A stretch of DNA of 64,000 bases from Alteromonas lipotrueae (GCF_019249215.1 NZ_JAESDI010000016.1:40618-104617); one strand, 5' to 3'. Counted from the stretch's first letter, positions 9,737 through 18,265 are shown. Notes: generated by a model not told the origin, from the sequence alone. Program-made: numbers and translations.

Positions 9737-9849
9737 CAGTGTTTTTCCCGATATAACTGTTAAATCGATGACGCAGACTCATTAAAGCTATAGGCAGCCT
9801 TCATTCGTGCCTGTCTTTCACAAAATCAGCCTTTTATAAAGCCACCGTA

Positions 9850-10299
9850 TTAACCAAGTAATTTATTGCTGATAACAGCATCAAATGAAAACTTTCCGGC
9901 GCCCTGAATAGACAGTGCAACCGTGGCAGCAAGTAGGGCTAAGGCAAATTCGTAACCGTTGTTGCTCATGAATAATCCGTTACCCGCATGCACACTAAAA
10001 ATAGCGACTAACATGGTGAACGCACTTAGTGCGGCAGCGGGACGTGTAAGAAACCCAAGTATTAGCGCTATTCCCCCAAAAAACTCTGCACTACCAGCGA
10101 GTAATGCCATGATAAGCCCAGGAGCTAACCCTATACTCTCCATCCATTGTCCAGTCCCCTCAAGACCGTATCCGCCAAACCATGCAAATAGCTTTTGCCC
10201 ACCATGTGCAGCTAAAATAATTCCGAGGGGCACACGTAGCACTAAATTCGCTACACTATTGTTGCTAGAAAATACGGTTGTTAAAAAATGCTTATTCAT
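9850..10299 (-). CDS. DoxX family membrane protein
   Basis: A 149-residue inner-membrane protein with four hydrophobic helices and the DoxX family signature near the N-terminus (RVPLGIILAAHGGQKLFAWFGGYG). DoxX proteins are poorly understood; some are quinone- or thiol-linked membrane subunits involved in redox stress. It probably forms a transcription unit with the downstream DODA-type dioxygenase, with the promoter facing the divergent LysR gene. This arrangement of LysR, DoxX and a ring-opening dioxygenase suggests a response to aromatic or quinone compounds, which is inference. Confidence 0.88.
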   Translation of the reverse strand: MNKHFLTTVFSSNNSVANLVLRVPLGIILAAHGGQKLFAWFGGYGLEGTGQWMESIGLAPGLIMALLAGSAEFFGGIALILGFLTRPAAALSAFTMLVAIFSVHAGNGLFMSNNGYEFALALLAATVALSIQGAGKFSFDAVISNKLLG

Positions 10300-10410
10300 A
10301 GTTACACCTTAATATTTAGTCACGGCAACCACACTGCCGTGCAGAAAGCCTTTAGTTAGTTGTTAGTCCTTTGTCTGTGACGAAGAACTAACTGCATGGG
10401 TCTAGAATAG

Positions 10411-10472
10411 TTGTCAACATAAATTGAATAAAGCGGCATAGTATTGAATAATTAACAACGTTTTGTTGACAA
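10411..10472. promoter_or_regulatory. Candidate LysR operator, spaced inverted repeat
   Basis: TTGTCAACA at 10411-10419 is the exact reverse complement of TGTTGACAA at 10464-10472, 44 nt apart, in the divergent gap between the DoxX gene and the LysR gene. The right arm abuts the LysR start codon region. The placement suits an autoregulating LysR-type regulator that also controls doxX-dioxygenase. Confidence 0.5.
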
Positions 10473-10473
10473 T

Positions 10474-11424
10474 ATGGTTGATAATAGAGAAATGGATAGG
10501 ATCGCACTGCTTAAAACGTTTGTGGTGGTTGCTAATGAAGGCAGTTTTACTCGCGCTGCGGATAGGCTAAACACTTCAAACCAGCTTATAAGTAAATATG
10601 TGGCTCAACTTGAAAAGCACTTAGACGTACGTTTATTCAACCGCACTACCCGAAAGATTCACCTGACAGAAGCAGGGCAACAGTGTTTACTGCATGCCAA
10701 TAACATATTGGAAAGTGTTAACGATATGGAGGGACAGCTGGGCCTACTTAACACGCAAGCCAAAGGTGTACTACGCGTAAGTGCCCCTGTATCCTTTTCT
10801 ACCTTACATCTTTCTTCATCACTCGCGGCGTTCCAACATGCTCATCCCAGCGTTTCTGTAAACTTACAACTGAATGATCGCAAAGTAGATGTGGTAGATG
10901 AAGGTCTGGATGTTGCGATTCGGGCTGGCTATTTAGCTAACTCTGCCCTCGTTGCAAAAAAGATCACCACACTTAACTTAGCCCTTTGTGCAGCACCGGC
11001 CTATTTAGAAAAATATGGAACGCCTGCACATCCATCAGAGTTGAATCCAGAGCATTACCTAGAATATTCGTATGTAAATTATGATAGTGACGGGTCTGAG
11101 TTAATGAAGGCGCTTAAAACTAATGCGCAAAAAGTAACACCAAAACTTATTGCGAACAATGGAGAGGTACTGACTAATGTGGCAATACACGGTGATGGTT
11201 ATGTACTACAACCTACTTTTATTACCGGTGACGCGCTCAGACGGGGTGAATTGTTATCAATATTAGAAGACTATGTCCCACAAGCTATTTCGTTATATGC
11301 GGTATACCCACACCGTAAACTGGTTTCCAATAAGCTCCGCGTTTTTATCGACTTTTTGTGTGCGTACTTTGAAGATACTCCTTACTGGGACAAGCTCTTA
11401 AATGAGCCCATACCAAAAAATTAA
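10474..11424 (+). CDS. LysR family transcriptional regulator
   Basis: The 316-residue protein has an N-terminal winged helix-turn-helix (residues about 7-65: FVVVANEGSFTRAADRLN, then LEKHLDVRLFNRTTRKIHLTE) and a periplasmic-binding-protein-like effector domain (about 95-300). It is of the CrgA/YhaJ-like branch that often controls an adjacent divergent gene. The target is most likely the DoxX-dioxygenase pair transcribed away from it. The ATG at 10474 is used, but a second ATG at 10492 (MDRIALLKTF) has a more family-like N-terminus and could be the real start. Confidence 0.93.
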   Translation: MVDNREMDRIALLKTFVVVANEGSFTRAADRLNTSNQLISKYVAQLEKHLDVRLFNRTTRKIHLTEAGQQCLLHANNILESVNDMEGQLGLLNTQAKGVLRVSAPVSFSTLHLSSSLAAFQHAHPSVSVNLQLNDRKVDVVDEGLDVAIRAGYLANSALVAKKITTLNLALCAAPAYLEKYGTPAHPSELNPEHYLEYSYVNYDSDGSELMKALKTNAQKVTPKLIANNGEVLTNVAIHGDGYVLQPTFITGDALRRGELLSILEDYVPQAISLYAVYPHRKLVSNKLRVFIDFLCAYFEDTPYWDKLLNEPIPKN

Positions 11425-11482
11425 TGCAGGGGCCGCTATAAACACAGCCCCTACCCTTAATATTATAAAAACGTTTTAGTAC

Positions 11483-12949
11483 TTACACCCTGAAGGTCTC
11501 AATGATGGCAGGCACCCCTGGGAACATACCAATCAGAGCCATAACCGTACATAGCACAATAAAGGTAATGCCCGGTATTAACCACCTACCCGCTTTGCCA
11601 AGTTCACCAGCCCGTTCTTTACAACCAACTAACCCTAAGTTATCGAGAAGCATAGTGAACGACCAACCAAACACAGGGTTAACCAGTACTGATGAAATTA
11701 CCACTAGGGCCGCAGATTGTGTTGTTTTACCTTCTCGTGTCATTTGCATACCGGCTTCCATCAGCGGTAAAAACACACCGACTATGAGTGCAACACATAA
11801 CACGGGAGGCCAAATAGCAAGGTCCATTGGATAACCCCAAATGGCAGCAACTACACACAATATGCCAGTTACTATCGCTCCGCCTGGAATAGGTCTACGA
11901 GCAATTGAAGCTGGTATTATGTAGGTTCCCCACGATGAAGCAATATTCCCCCCACCAAGTAAACTTCCCACTGCTTGGCGGCTAGATGCTGCAATCATGG
12001 TATCGTCGATATTCATGTGCGCTTTCTCACTGTGCTTCGGATAGCTCAGCTTCTGGAAAACCTGATGCCCAAGAAAATCTGGAGACCACATAGACACCGC
12101 TAATACAGCAAATGGCAGTACCGCAATAAAATGAGACCAATCAGGTAACCCCAGTTGCCAACCTGTACTTTCACCCCACCAATAGGCTGGGTTTAAGTTT
12201 GGCATACCCGGTGAGGTAGTAAATTCAAATGGCGCGCCTAGAGCAAAAGCAATAACCGCTGCCATGACTGCACCTAAAGGAATAGCCAACCAACGCTTTT
12301 GAATATGCTCCAACCATGCATACATTAAAATGGTGGCAACAATAACCACAAAGGCTAAATAGGCCATGTCGAAACTCTCTGCCCACGCAAACAGCTTTTT
12401 AACTTGCCCAGTAATACCAATAAATCCTAAATACAGTAAAAGGCCGCCACAAACCCCATTACTGGTTAGCTTTGCTAGTACACTGCCGCCTTTGGTTATC
12501 CCCAACAAAAAGCCAAAAAAGCCAATTAACAGCCCTAACGCCATAGGATGACCGCCCGACGCAACAATCAGTGGTACCAAAGGCAGTAAAGGGCCATGAG
12601 TACCCGCTAAGTTCGCTGAAGGGTTGAAAAAACCGGATATCAACACAACAAAAAGCACTGCAGCAATGAGAAGTTCAAACCGGACGTTTTCTACAACGAA
12701 TTCAGGTGATAACCCTAATGGCGCAGCAAACGCTCCTACAACGGCGGCAACCATTACAATTTTACCTATCGTTGCCGCCATGCCAGGCACACAGTCTTCC
12801 CACTCTATACGATAGTCTCTACCTGGTAGGTTGAATCGCCAGCGCTTTGGCGCAATGATTTGTAATTCGTGGTTGAGGTAATCTTCTCTTGATTTAAATG
12901 TATTACTTGGCTTGTGAAGTTTTTGATAAGAATCGCTTTCTTGAGACAC
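11483..12949 (-). CDS. Multi-pass transporter-like membrane protein (probably DUF3360)
   Basis: A 488-residue integral membrane protein with about 11-12 hydrophobic helices after a hydrophilic N-terminal segment of about 60 residues. The overall pattern (GTHGPLLPLVP, GITKGGSVLAKL, SSWGTYIIPASI) resembles the SulP/NCS2-like transporter fold and, by recall, the marine DUF3360 family; the substrate is unknown. I use a GTG start at 12949, which is preceded by TAAGGTG at good spacing and gives SQESDSYQKLHKPS. An upstream ATG at 13045 would add 32 residues with no good Shine-Dalgarno. It is convergent with the LysR gene and bounded upstream by the tRNA-Ser repeat zone. Confidence 0.8.
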   Translation of the reverse strand: MSQESDSYQKLHKPSNTFKSREDYLNHELQIIAPKRWRFNLPGRDYRIEWEDCVPGMAATIGKIVMVAAVVGAFAAPLGLSPEFVVENVRFELLIAAVLFVVLISGFFNPSANLAGTHGPLLPLVPLIVASGGHPMALGLLIGFFGFLLGITKGGSVLAKLTSNGVCGGLLLYLGFIGITGQVKKLFAWAESFDMAYLAFVVIVATILMYAWLEHIQKRWLAIPLGAVMAAVIAFALGAPFEFTTSPGMPNLNPAYWWGESTGWQLGLPDWSHFIAVLPFAVLAVSMWSPDFLGHQVFQKLSYPKHSEKAHMNIDDTMIAASSRQAVGSLLGGGNIASSWGTYIIPASIARRPIPGGAIVTGILCVVAAIWGYPMDLAIWPPVLCVALIVGVFLPLMEAGMQMTREGKTTQSAALVVISSVLVNPVFGWSFTMLLDNLGLVGCKERAGELGKAGRWLIPGITFIVLCTVMALIGMFPGVPAIIETFRV

Positions 12950-13057
12950 TTTACACCTTACGATTGCTGGAAGAATCGCAAGGCTATACCTGTTAATAGC
13001 CTGTAACAATGCGACTGTGGTCTTACACGTAAACTGATTTCGCATTTATTTTATGTA

Positions 13058-13190
13058 TAAAAAACCCGCAACAATGTGCGGGTTCTCAGAACTTGGCGTA
13101 GAGGGAGGGATTCATTCGCGCCGTCCATGGCGCTCACACTACGGGCAGCCTTCAGCTGTGCAAAATGGCTATCCTGCCATTTTGTCGAAA
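13058..13190 (-). repeat. Truncated tRNA-Ser 3' fragment plus terminator, T1
   Basis: This holds the same terminator hairpin as the intact tRNA-Ser copies (13058-13084), then about 20 nt matching the tRNA 3' end (13094-13113, one substitution). The match stops inside the T arm at GGGATTC and is replaced by ATTCGCGCCGTCCATGGCGC. A second hairpin, CAAAATGGC/GCCATTTTG, follows near 13161-13184. A near-identical unit sits at 14074-14200. It cannot make a tRNA: the acceptor 5' half, D arm and anticodon are absent. Confidence 0.8.
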
Positions 13191-13243
13191 AACGGGGGGT
13201 CTCACCCTCCCTCTCATGTAAGCTTTAACTTTTCTTTTAACCA

Positions 13244-13270
13244 TAAAAAAACCCGCAACAGTGTGCGGGA
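13244..13270 (-). terminator. Intrinsic terminator of tRNA-Ser copy 2
   Basis: Stem CCCGCA/TGCGGG with loop ACAGTG on the plus strand, and a T-run on the minus strand downstream of the tRNA. It is the same element as at 8631 and 23019, with an identical TTTTAACCATAAAAAAACCC flank to the 23019 copy. Confidence 0.85.
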
Positions 13271-13280
13271 TTTCAAAACT

Positions 13281-13372
13281 TGGCGGAGAGGGAGGGATTC
13301 GAACCCCCGGAAGGTTTGACCCTTCGCCTGATTTCAAGTCAGGTGCATTAAACCGAGCTCTGCCACCTCTCC
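13281..13372 (-). tRNA. tRNA-Ser (anticodon TGA), copy 2
   Basis: Identical over all 92 nt to copy 1 at 8667. The upstream flank (AAGTGCTGCGTATCTTAATGATATTTTT on the plus strand) is almost the same as that of copy 3, so the duplication included promoter sequence. Confidence 0.97.
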
Positions 13373-13575
13373 AAGTGCTGCGTATCTTAATGATATTTTT
13401 CTGCGTGTAAAGTGCAAATCTAAATAAAGTGTGCCAAGTGGCGAATAGATAAACAAAATGAAAAGCAAAGGCCTTATTTCGTACAAAATGCACTTGTTTT
13501 GCGCCATTTAGCTAATAACCACGCTAAGTGAATCTGCAAAGCTTCACATTTTTGTAGGCAGTTATTTTCAGCACC

Positions 13576-13956
13576 TTATAAAGGGATTAACCTTGCTTCC
13601 ACTTCAACTTGTTCAACATGGCAAAGCCCCTCGGCAACTTCAACATCATAAGCATACCAGTACTCATAGCCCTCTTTTTGCACGGTAATGTTATAATAGC
13701 CTTGTCGCTCAAGTGCGCCTAACAACATCGCAGTAGAATCGCAATCAGAGGATTCTGGATTGGTTAGCTCTTCCTCGTAGCTTGACTCTTGTAGTATGGC
13801 AGTGGCGCCACAAGAAATAGGTGCTTCGGTTACATCATCAATAACGGTTATAGCGATGCCTGGAATAACTTCAGTGGTACAAACAACGCCATCGTCGTTA
13901 TCTGAATTACACCCTGCCAACAAGATAATGGGTAACATAGCTAAAAAGCGCTTCAT
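13576..13956 (-). CDS. Small predicted lipoprotein with carboxypeptidase-regulatory-like fold
   Basis: A 126-residue protein starting MKRFLAMLPIILLAGC, a clear lipoprotein signal with the lipobox cysteine at residue 16. AAGGAT lies upstream of this ATG, so I reject the in-frame start 6 codons earlier. The mature part is acidic with paired cysteines and reads like a small beta-sandwich (GIAITVIDDVTEAPI, YYNITVQKEGYEYW), the pattern of carboxypeptidase-regulatory-like domains. Function is unknown. It stands alone between tRNA-Ser copy 2 and truncated repeat T2. Confidence 0.75.
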   Translation of the reverse strand: MKRFLAMLPIILLAGCNSDNDDGVVCTTEVIPGIAITVIDDVTEAPISCGATAILQESSYEEELTNPESSDCDSTAMLLGALERQGYYNITVQKEGYEYWYAYDVEVAEGLCHVEQVEVEARLIPL

Positions 13957-14073
13957 AAATTCATCCTTAAACAAGTATTAGGCTTTCGAAAGTATTTTCT
14001 GTATGTAAATCAAAGACTGAATACAAAACATACATCGAATAAATGATAAAATCATGTGATTTATTTCAAGCAT

Positions 14074-14200
14074 AAAAAAAACCGCAACAGTGTGCGGGTT
14101 TCTAGAACTTGGCACAGAGGGAGGGATTCATTCGCGCCGTCCATGGCGCTCACCCTGCGGCTGTGCAAAATGGCTATCCTGCCATTTTGTCGAACAACGG
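14074..14200 (-). repeat. Truncated tRNA-Ser 3' fragment plus terminator, T2
   Basis: A second copy of the unit at 13058: terminator (14074-14101), about 20 nt of tRNA-Ser 3' end (14110-14129, two substitutions), the same break at GGGATTC, the same ATTCGCGCCGTCCATGGCGCTCAC continuation and the CAAAATGGC/GCCATTTTG hairpin. Sharing the exact breakpoint shows that T1 and T2 come from one ancestral unit rather than two independent truncations. Confidence 0.8.
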
Positions 14201-14267
14201 TGGTTTGACCCCTCGCGCGAATTAAGCTTTCTCCTAAATATTCACTGGCACCAGAAATAGCAATTTT

Positions 14268-14284
14268 TTCACCTTACATTGACC
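14268..14284 (+). promoter_or_regulatory. TTCACC-N5-TTGACC direct repeat (candidate response-regulator site)
   Basis: TTCACC at 14268-14273 and TTGACC at 14279-14284 repeat with 11-nt periodicity, oriented toward the membrane protein gene starting 125 nt downstream. It is the weakest member of a set of six such sites in this segment. Confidence 0.4.
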
Positions 14285-14367
14285 ATACAAGCACTACTAT
14301 AAAAAGTTCTGATTAAAAAAACTCCTTATATTAAAGGATGTTTTGCTAATATTGCATCGTTGAAAAC

Positions 14368-14394
14368 AACCTCATCAACTGGTGAGGTTTTATT
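14368..14394 (+). terminator. Hairpin with T-rich tail
   Basis: AACCTCA (14368-14374) pairs with TGAGGTT (14383-14389), followed by TTATT, just 20 nt before the next ATG. It could be an attenuator in the leader of the membrane protein gene. Confidence 0.45.
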
Positions 14395-14409
14395 GATGGC
14401 AAAAGAAAA

Positions 14410-15081
14410 ATGAGAAAAAAACAATTTCATGGCGCTATCGCTTCTTTTATTTGCGCTACAAGCTTTATTCTTGGCTTGTGCCTCATATTTATCATTGCGC
14501 CCGACTTTAATGATGGCCCCGATCAACGCTTGCGTACCCTTAATAACTTTAGTGAATTAATGCAGGTTTGGTATTTCTTAGTTTATGTCGTATTTGGGAT
14601 AAGCGTTTTAGTGCTTAGCGTTTCATTATTAGAAAATCAAACGCGAGAGCACAGTGTACTTCAGCAAATTACGATGCTAATGAGCTATCTTTGGTCATGT
14701 TACATATTCGCCAGCGGACTTATCGCTATTCTATCGATCGAGTTTCTATTTAGTGAAAATTATAAGCTGGGAACGGCTGTAGTTGATTTGTGGCGAGAGA
14801 TATATGCGATACAAATGGGCTTAGGAGAAGGCTCTGAATGGGTAGGAGCAACCTGGGTCATGTTGATTAATACTTGTTTACTGAAAGAGGAAAGATTAAG
14901 TAAAAATCTTGTTCTCTTTGGTTATATTATAAGTTTTTTCGGTTTTTCGACGCTTATACCAAGTCTTAAGGAAATTGGCGCAGTATTTGGGTTATTGCAG
15001 ATAATTTGGTTCATACTTGTAGGTTCGATGTTGCTGCATGAGAGGCGCGAGTTACAACAACATGTAACCATCGACATTTAA
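14410..15081 (+). CDS. Multi-pass membrane protein of unknown function
   Basis: I do not recognise this 223-residue protein. It has about six hydrophobic helices (residues near 10-31, 50-75, 90-112, 135-155, 165-185 and 190-210) and a polar C-terminal tail, with no catalytic motif that I can see. Layout and length resemble DUF4386-like small membrane proteins, but I would not assign that. It is convergent with the alpha/beta hydrolase gene 5 nt away. A TTCACC-type repeat and a hairpin lie in its leader, tying it tentatively to the adjacent two-component system. Confidence 0.75.
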   Translation: MRKKQFHGAIASFICATSFILGLCLIFIIAPDFNDGPDQRLRTLNNFSELMQVWYFLVYVVFGISVLVLSVSLLENQTREHSVLQQITMLMSYLWSCYIFASGLIAILSIEFLFSENYKLGTAVVDLWREIYAIQMGLGEGSEWVGATWVMLINTCLLKEERLSKNLVLFGYIISFFGFSTLIPSLKEIGAVFGLLQIIWFILVGSMLLHERRELQQHVTIDI

Positions 15082-15086
15082 CATGT

Positions 15087-16118
15087 TTAGAAATTAGCTC
15101 TAAGCCAGGCAGTCGCTTTCTCAATGGCTTGAGGATTAGATAATATGCTCATGTGATCAGCATGGTTTATTAATTCAACAGAGCCTAAAGCACTATTTTC
15201 ACGAATAAAACTCGGGTACGCGCTGGCCAAAAACACTTCATCTTCTTGTCCTATAATCGCTATTAATGGCTGAGGTATATTGAGCAATGCTTTATCGGTA
15301 GTGTCCGGCCTAATAGGTTGAGCAGACATGATTGAAGAATAACTATAGGCCATCATCTGTGGTGGAAAATTAAAATACATAATAGCTAATGAGTCTAAAT
15401 GATTAATTCCTATAGTGTTTAACATCAATAGCCCTATCATTCTCGTCGTATTGAATAAAATTGGCGAATTGCCCGCCATATCTCCACTCGCTTTACGCTG
15501 TGTAGGACCTTCGCCAAAATTGGGAGCAAACAATAAGTATCCGTCAACGTCTGGTTTATTATCTTTCAACGCGTAACGCATAGTAATACCGCCCCCCATT
15601 GAGTGACCACCAATAATAATATGACGATATAGACCTTTTGAGGACACGTTAGTTTTTGACGTTAAGTGCAGAAGAATATCTTCTAAATCATCCTCATATT
15701 GACCAATGTAAGCAACATCGAAATTGTCTCCTTGAGAAAATCCGTGTCCCCTCAGGTCGGGTAATAATATTTGAGCCCCTGTTGCCTCATGCAATTGCGT
15801 TGCAGTATTAATTAATGTTTGATGTGTGGTTGCTATTCCATGTATAAACACGATAACGCGCTGAGAATCAGGCCCAATCTTACGTACATAGAGTGACTTA
15901 CCATCTCTTGCGGTTACTGTCATATGTTGCCCATTAATATTCAATGGTCCATTATGATTTGAATTATTTACATCATGGTGAATCAGGCTGAACGGAAACT
16001 TAGTTGGCCAAAATATCAAGCTAAAACTGATGGTCAAATAACTAAGTAAGATACAGCTAAAAATAATGCTACTTTTTACAATTTTTTTCGACAGTGTTGA
16101 TGTGTTGTTTACCGTCAT
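15087..16118 (-). CDS. Membrane-anchored alpha/beta hydrolase
   Basis: A 343-residue serine hydrolase with an N-terminal membrane anchor (about residues 15-37), so the catalytic domain probably faces the periplasm. The fold is shown by VIVFIHGIATTHQT (oxyanion region), LPDLRGHGFS, the nucleophile elbow GGHSMGGG and a late histidine in NHADHMSIL. It is a monoacylglycerol-lipase-like hydrolase; substrate unknown. AGGAG precedes the ATG. A GGTGAA/GGTAAA direct repeat at 16198-16214 lies in its promoter gap. It is on the same strand as, and downstream of, the histidine kinase gene. Confidence 0.88.
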   Translation of the reverse strand: MTVNNTSTLSKKIVKSSIIFSCILLSYLTISFSLIFWPTKFPFSLIHHDVNNSNHNGPLNINGQHMTVTARDGKSLYVRKIGPDSQRVIVFIHGIATTHQTLINTATQLHEATGAQILLPDLRGHGFSQGDNFDVAYIGQYEDDLEDILLHLTSKTNVSSKGLYRHIIIGGHSMGGGITMRYALKDNKPDVDGYLLFAPNFGEGPTQRKASGDMAGNSPILFNTTRMIGLLMLNTIGINHLDSLAIMYFNFPPQMMAYSYSSIMSAQPIRPDTTDKALLNIPQPLIAIIGQEDEVFLASAYPSFIRENSALGSVELINHADHMSILSNPQAIEKATAWLRANF

Positions 16119-16197
16119 GACTGCTCCTATTTGAATGAATGTTGATTACGCAAAGAGGCCTAGATCAAAATATTCATTAGGAGTTTAAGTAGAAATA

Positions 16198-16214
16198 GGT
16201 GAAGCAAAGGTAAA
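16198..16214 (-). promoter_or_regulatory. TTTACC-N5-TTCACC direct repeat upstream of hydrolase
   Basis: On the plus strand this is GGTGAA at 16198-16203 and GGTAAA at 16209-16214, an 11-nt period. Read toward the hydrolase gene it is TTTACC-N5-TTCACC, ending 79 nt before the ATG. Confidence 0.5.
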
Positions 16215-16231
16215 ACTTTAAACCGAAAGGG

Positions 16232-17458
16232 CTAAGTAATGGTTGATATAGTGACTCTGTAGATACGGTTTTCTTGCTCAATCATGACGCTCCACCCCAT
16301 TTCTTCAACGATACGTTTCACAAGGTATTGTCCGTGCCCTAAACCTTGATAATAGGGGCGTTCTTGTGTGGCTTCCAGTGAATTTTCAAAAATGAGTTCG
16401 TGCCCAGAAGAACGGATTGTCATAGCTTTACCATTTCCATGGTAAACCCCGTTGTTTACAAGATTTTGGCAGAGCAAACCCAACAATAGCTCATTACCAA
16501 TGGCCCGCATTGTAGGACAAACTGTAATGAGAGCATCAAAAGGAAAGTCGGGGTATAGATGATAAACCTTCAGTACAGTTTTCTCGATAATCGGTAAAAC
16601 GCTAAATTCTGTAAACTCCAAATTTTCTTGCCTGGCTAGTGCCAAAAGTATTTCAACGGTCTGTTCAAGTTCATTGGCAGATTGTTTTAATAGATTGTGC
16701 TCAGCGTGGCTACCCACCTTTGCATTATTAAGTGTTAATGTATTTTTAATTAAAGTAATGGGAGTACGTAACTCATGACTAACGTCGCGAGTAAAATTTC
16801 GTTCCCGTTCCAATAATATTTGAATTTCGTCATAAGACTCTGCAAGCGCTTTGGCAAGTTTTCCAATTTCATCTGATCTATCTAAACCAAACATAGATGC
16901 TACAGCGACATTTCTTTCAGATTTAAAGTCAGCATTACTGCCTCTTTTTTCAACACTTTTGGTCAATTGCTCTATAGGGCGCGACAGCCATTTAGACAGG
17001 TACCAGGCGCTCAATAAACATAGAATAAATGCACTTCCAGAAATACTATAAAGAAACAAAGATTTATATTGGCTTAGATGTTGATTCGCAGAAAAAGAAT
17101 TTATGTTCATCAGTAGCAGTTGGGGGCTTTGCTCAATCACAAATATTCTGAAAACAAACTGTTGATTGTCTTTTGTTTCAAAACTCCCGCTACGCGCATT
17201 GCCAACTGCCGTAATTATCTCATTGGGAACCGACTCCATATTGGTATATAAAACGGAGTTTAGTATTGTCGGTATTAATAACGGGTTGGTGATTGCTGTC
17301 AAGCGATGCTCCTCTTGTGCGAGCACAGATTGATAGGCGTTAGCTTCGGCGATTTCTATTAATATAGTTGAGAAGCGTATAAAAAAAATACAGATGACTA
17401 ATGATAAACAAGTAAAAGCAACCATTAGTCTATTTTGTAAGCTTGTAAACCTAATCAT
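16232..17458 (-). CDS. Sensor histidine kinase with variant ATP-binding domain
   Basis: A 408-residue membrane kinase with TM helix 1 at residues about 12-33, a periplasmic sensor of about 95 residues, TM helix 2 at about 132-154, a HAMP-like linker, and a HisKA dimerisation helix with phosphoacceptor H228 in VSHELRTP. The N box is clear (NLVNNGVYHG, 332-341) and so is a G2-like loop (GLGHGQYLV). The usual DxGxG G1 motif is replaced by FENSLEAT, an oddity shared with some PmrB-like kinases. Its start overlaps the upstream response regulator gene by 8 nt, so the two form a cotranscribed pair. The stimulus is unknown. Confidence 0.92.
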   Translation of the reverse strand: MIRFTSLQNRLMVAFTCLSLVICIFFIRFSTILIEIAEANAYQSVLAQEEHRLTAITNPLLIPTILNSVLYTNMESVPNEIITAVGNARSGSFETKDNQQFVFRIFVIEQSPQLLLMNINSFSANQHLSQYKSLFLYSISGSAFILCLLSAWYLSKWLSRPIEQLTKSVEKRGSNADFKSERNVAVASMFGLDRSDEIGKLAKALAESYDEIQILLERERNFTRDVSHELRTPITLIKNTLTLNNAKVGSHAEHNLLKQSANELEQTVEILLALARQENLEFTEFSVLPIIEKTVLKVYHLYPDFPFDALITVCPTMRAIGNELLLGLLCQNLVNNGVYHGNGKAMTIRSSGHELIFENSLEATQERPYYQGLGHGQYLVKRIVEEMGWSVMIEQENRIYRVTISTIT

Positions 17459-18140
17459 CTATACCCTTTAACTGATAGCCAATATTGCTGATTGTGTGGA
17501 GGATAGGTTTTCCCGTTACTTGTTCAGTTGCTTTTCTTAGTGCATAAATGTGTGATTTCAGCGCATTGCTTTCAGGGGGTTCATCACCCCAAACGTGCTC
17601 AATCAATTCTGAGCGGCTGACAGGGTAAGGCATTTCACTCAATAGCTTATGTAATAGCTTAAAACCCACCTTTGTTACTTTTATATTTTCACTACTCCAT
17701 ACCACCTCAAACGACCTAGTGTCCAGAGATAACGCCCCATGGGAGACAACGGTATTTTGATGCAACTCAGACCTTCTTGACATCGCCTCGCATCGCAAAA
17801 CCAGCTCTCTTAAATCAAAAGGCTTAGTAAGATAATCATCAGCGCCTTTACCAAAGCCTTTGACCTTATCCTCAAAAGCATCCCTAGCAGTAAGCATCAA
17901 TATTGGTATGTTGGCGTTAGCGTGACGCTTAACTTCTTCACATACTCGTAAGCCGTCAATATCAGGTAAATTTAAGTCTAAAATAACAACGTCAAACGTA
18001 TGCTCTAATGCTAGTTTTACTCCTAACTTACCGGTTGACGCATAATCTACGTCCCACTCGTGTCCTTGAAGAAAAGTGATAATTTGATTCGCTATTGCTT
18101 GGTTGTCTTCAACAAGAAGCACGCGTAATTTGCGCTTCAT
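17451..18140 (-). CDS. OmpR/PhoB-family response regulator
   Basis: A 229-residue DNA-binding response regulator. The receiver has acidic E11-D12, phosphoacceptor D55 (VVILDLNLPD), a conserved threonine in MLTARDA and lysine in LTKPFD. The C-terminal winged helix (about 135-225) shows ELIEHVWGDEP, NALKSHIYALRKA and ISNIGYQL. I use the ATG at 18140, preceded by AGGGAGA; a start 19 codons upstream gives a non-family N-terminus. It is paired with the histidine kinase by an 8-nt overlap and divergent from the S41 peptidase gene. OmpR-family proteins bind direct repeats of 10-11 nt, which fits the GGTGAA sites around it. Confidence 0.95.
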   Translation of the reverse strand: MKRKLRVLLVEDNQAIANQIITFLQGHEWDVDYASTGKLGVKLALEHTFDVVILDLNLPDIDGLRVCEEVKRHANANIPILMLTARDAFEDKVKGFGKGADDYLTKPFDLRELVLRCEAMSRRSELHQNTVVSHGALSLDTRSFEVVWSSENIKVTKVGFKLLHKLLSEMPYPVSRSELIEHVWGDEPPESNALKSHIYALRKATEQVTGKPILHTISNIGYQLKGIDD

Positions 18141-18229
18141 ACAACTCTCCCTTTGCATAAAAACTGTGGCAAAGCTGATTAAATCAACTTTATTCACCTG
18201 AAATCGTACTGAATAGCTTACTTATTGAA

Positions 18230-18246
18230 AGTGATGTGAAGGTGAA
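18230..18246 (-). promoter_or_regulatory. TTCACC-N5-ATCACT repeat upstream of the response regulator
   Basis: The plus strand reads AGTGAT at 18230-18235 and GGTGAA at 18241-18246, an 11-nt period, with an extra GTGAA between them. It ends 89 nt before the regulator ATG in the orientation seen at the other sites, suggesting autoregulation. Confidence 0.5.
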
Positions 18247-18265
18247 ATTTATTCTTATACAACAT

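Noticed and set aside
13053..13493. 88- and 113-residue frames over T1 and tRNA-Ser copy 2
   Set aside because: Both are translations of tRNA, terminator and repeat sequence on either strand, with no ribosome binding site.
14326..14526. 66-residue minus-strand frame
   Set aside because: It overlaps the better-supported plus-strand membrane protein gene and lacks a ribosome binding site.
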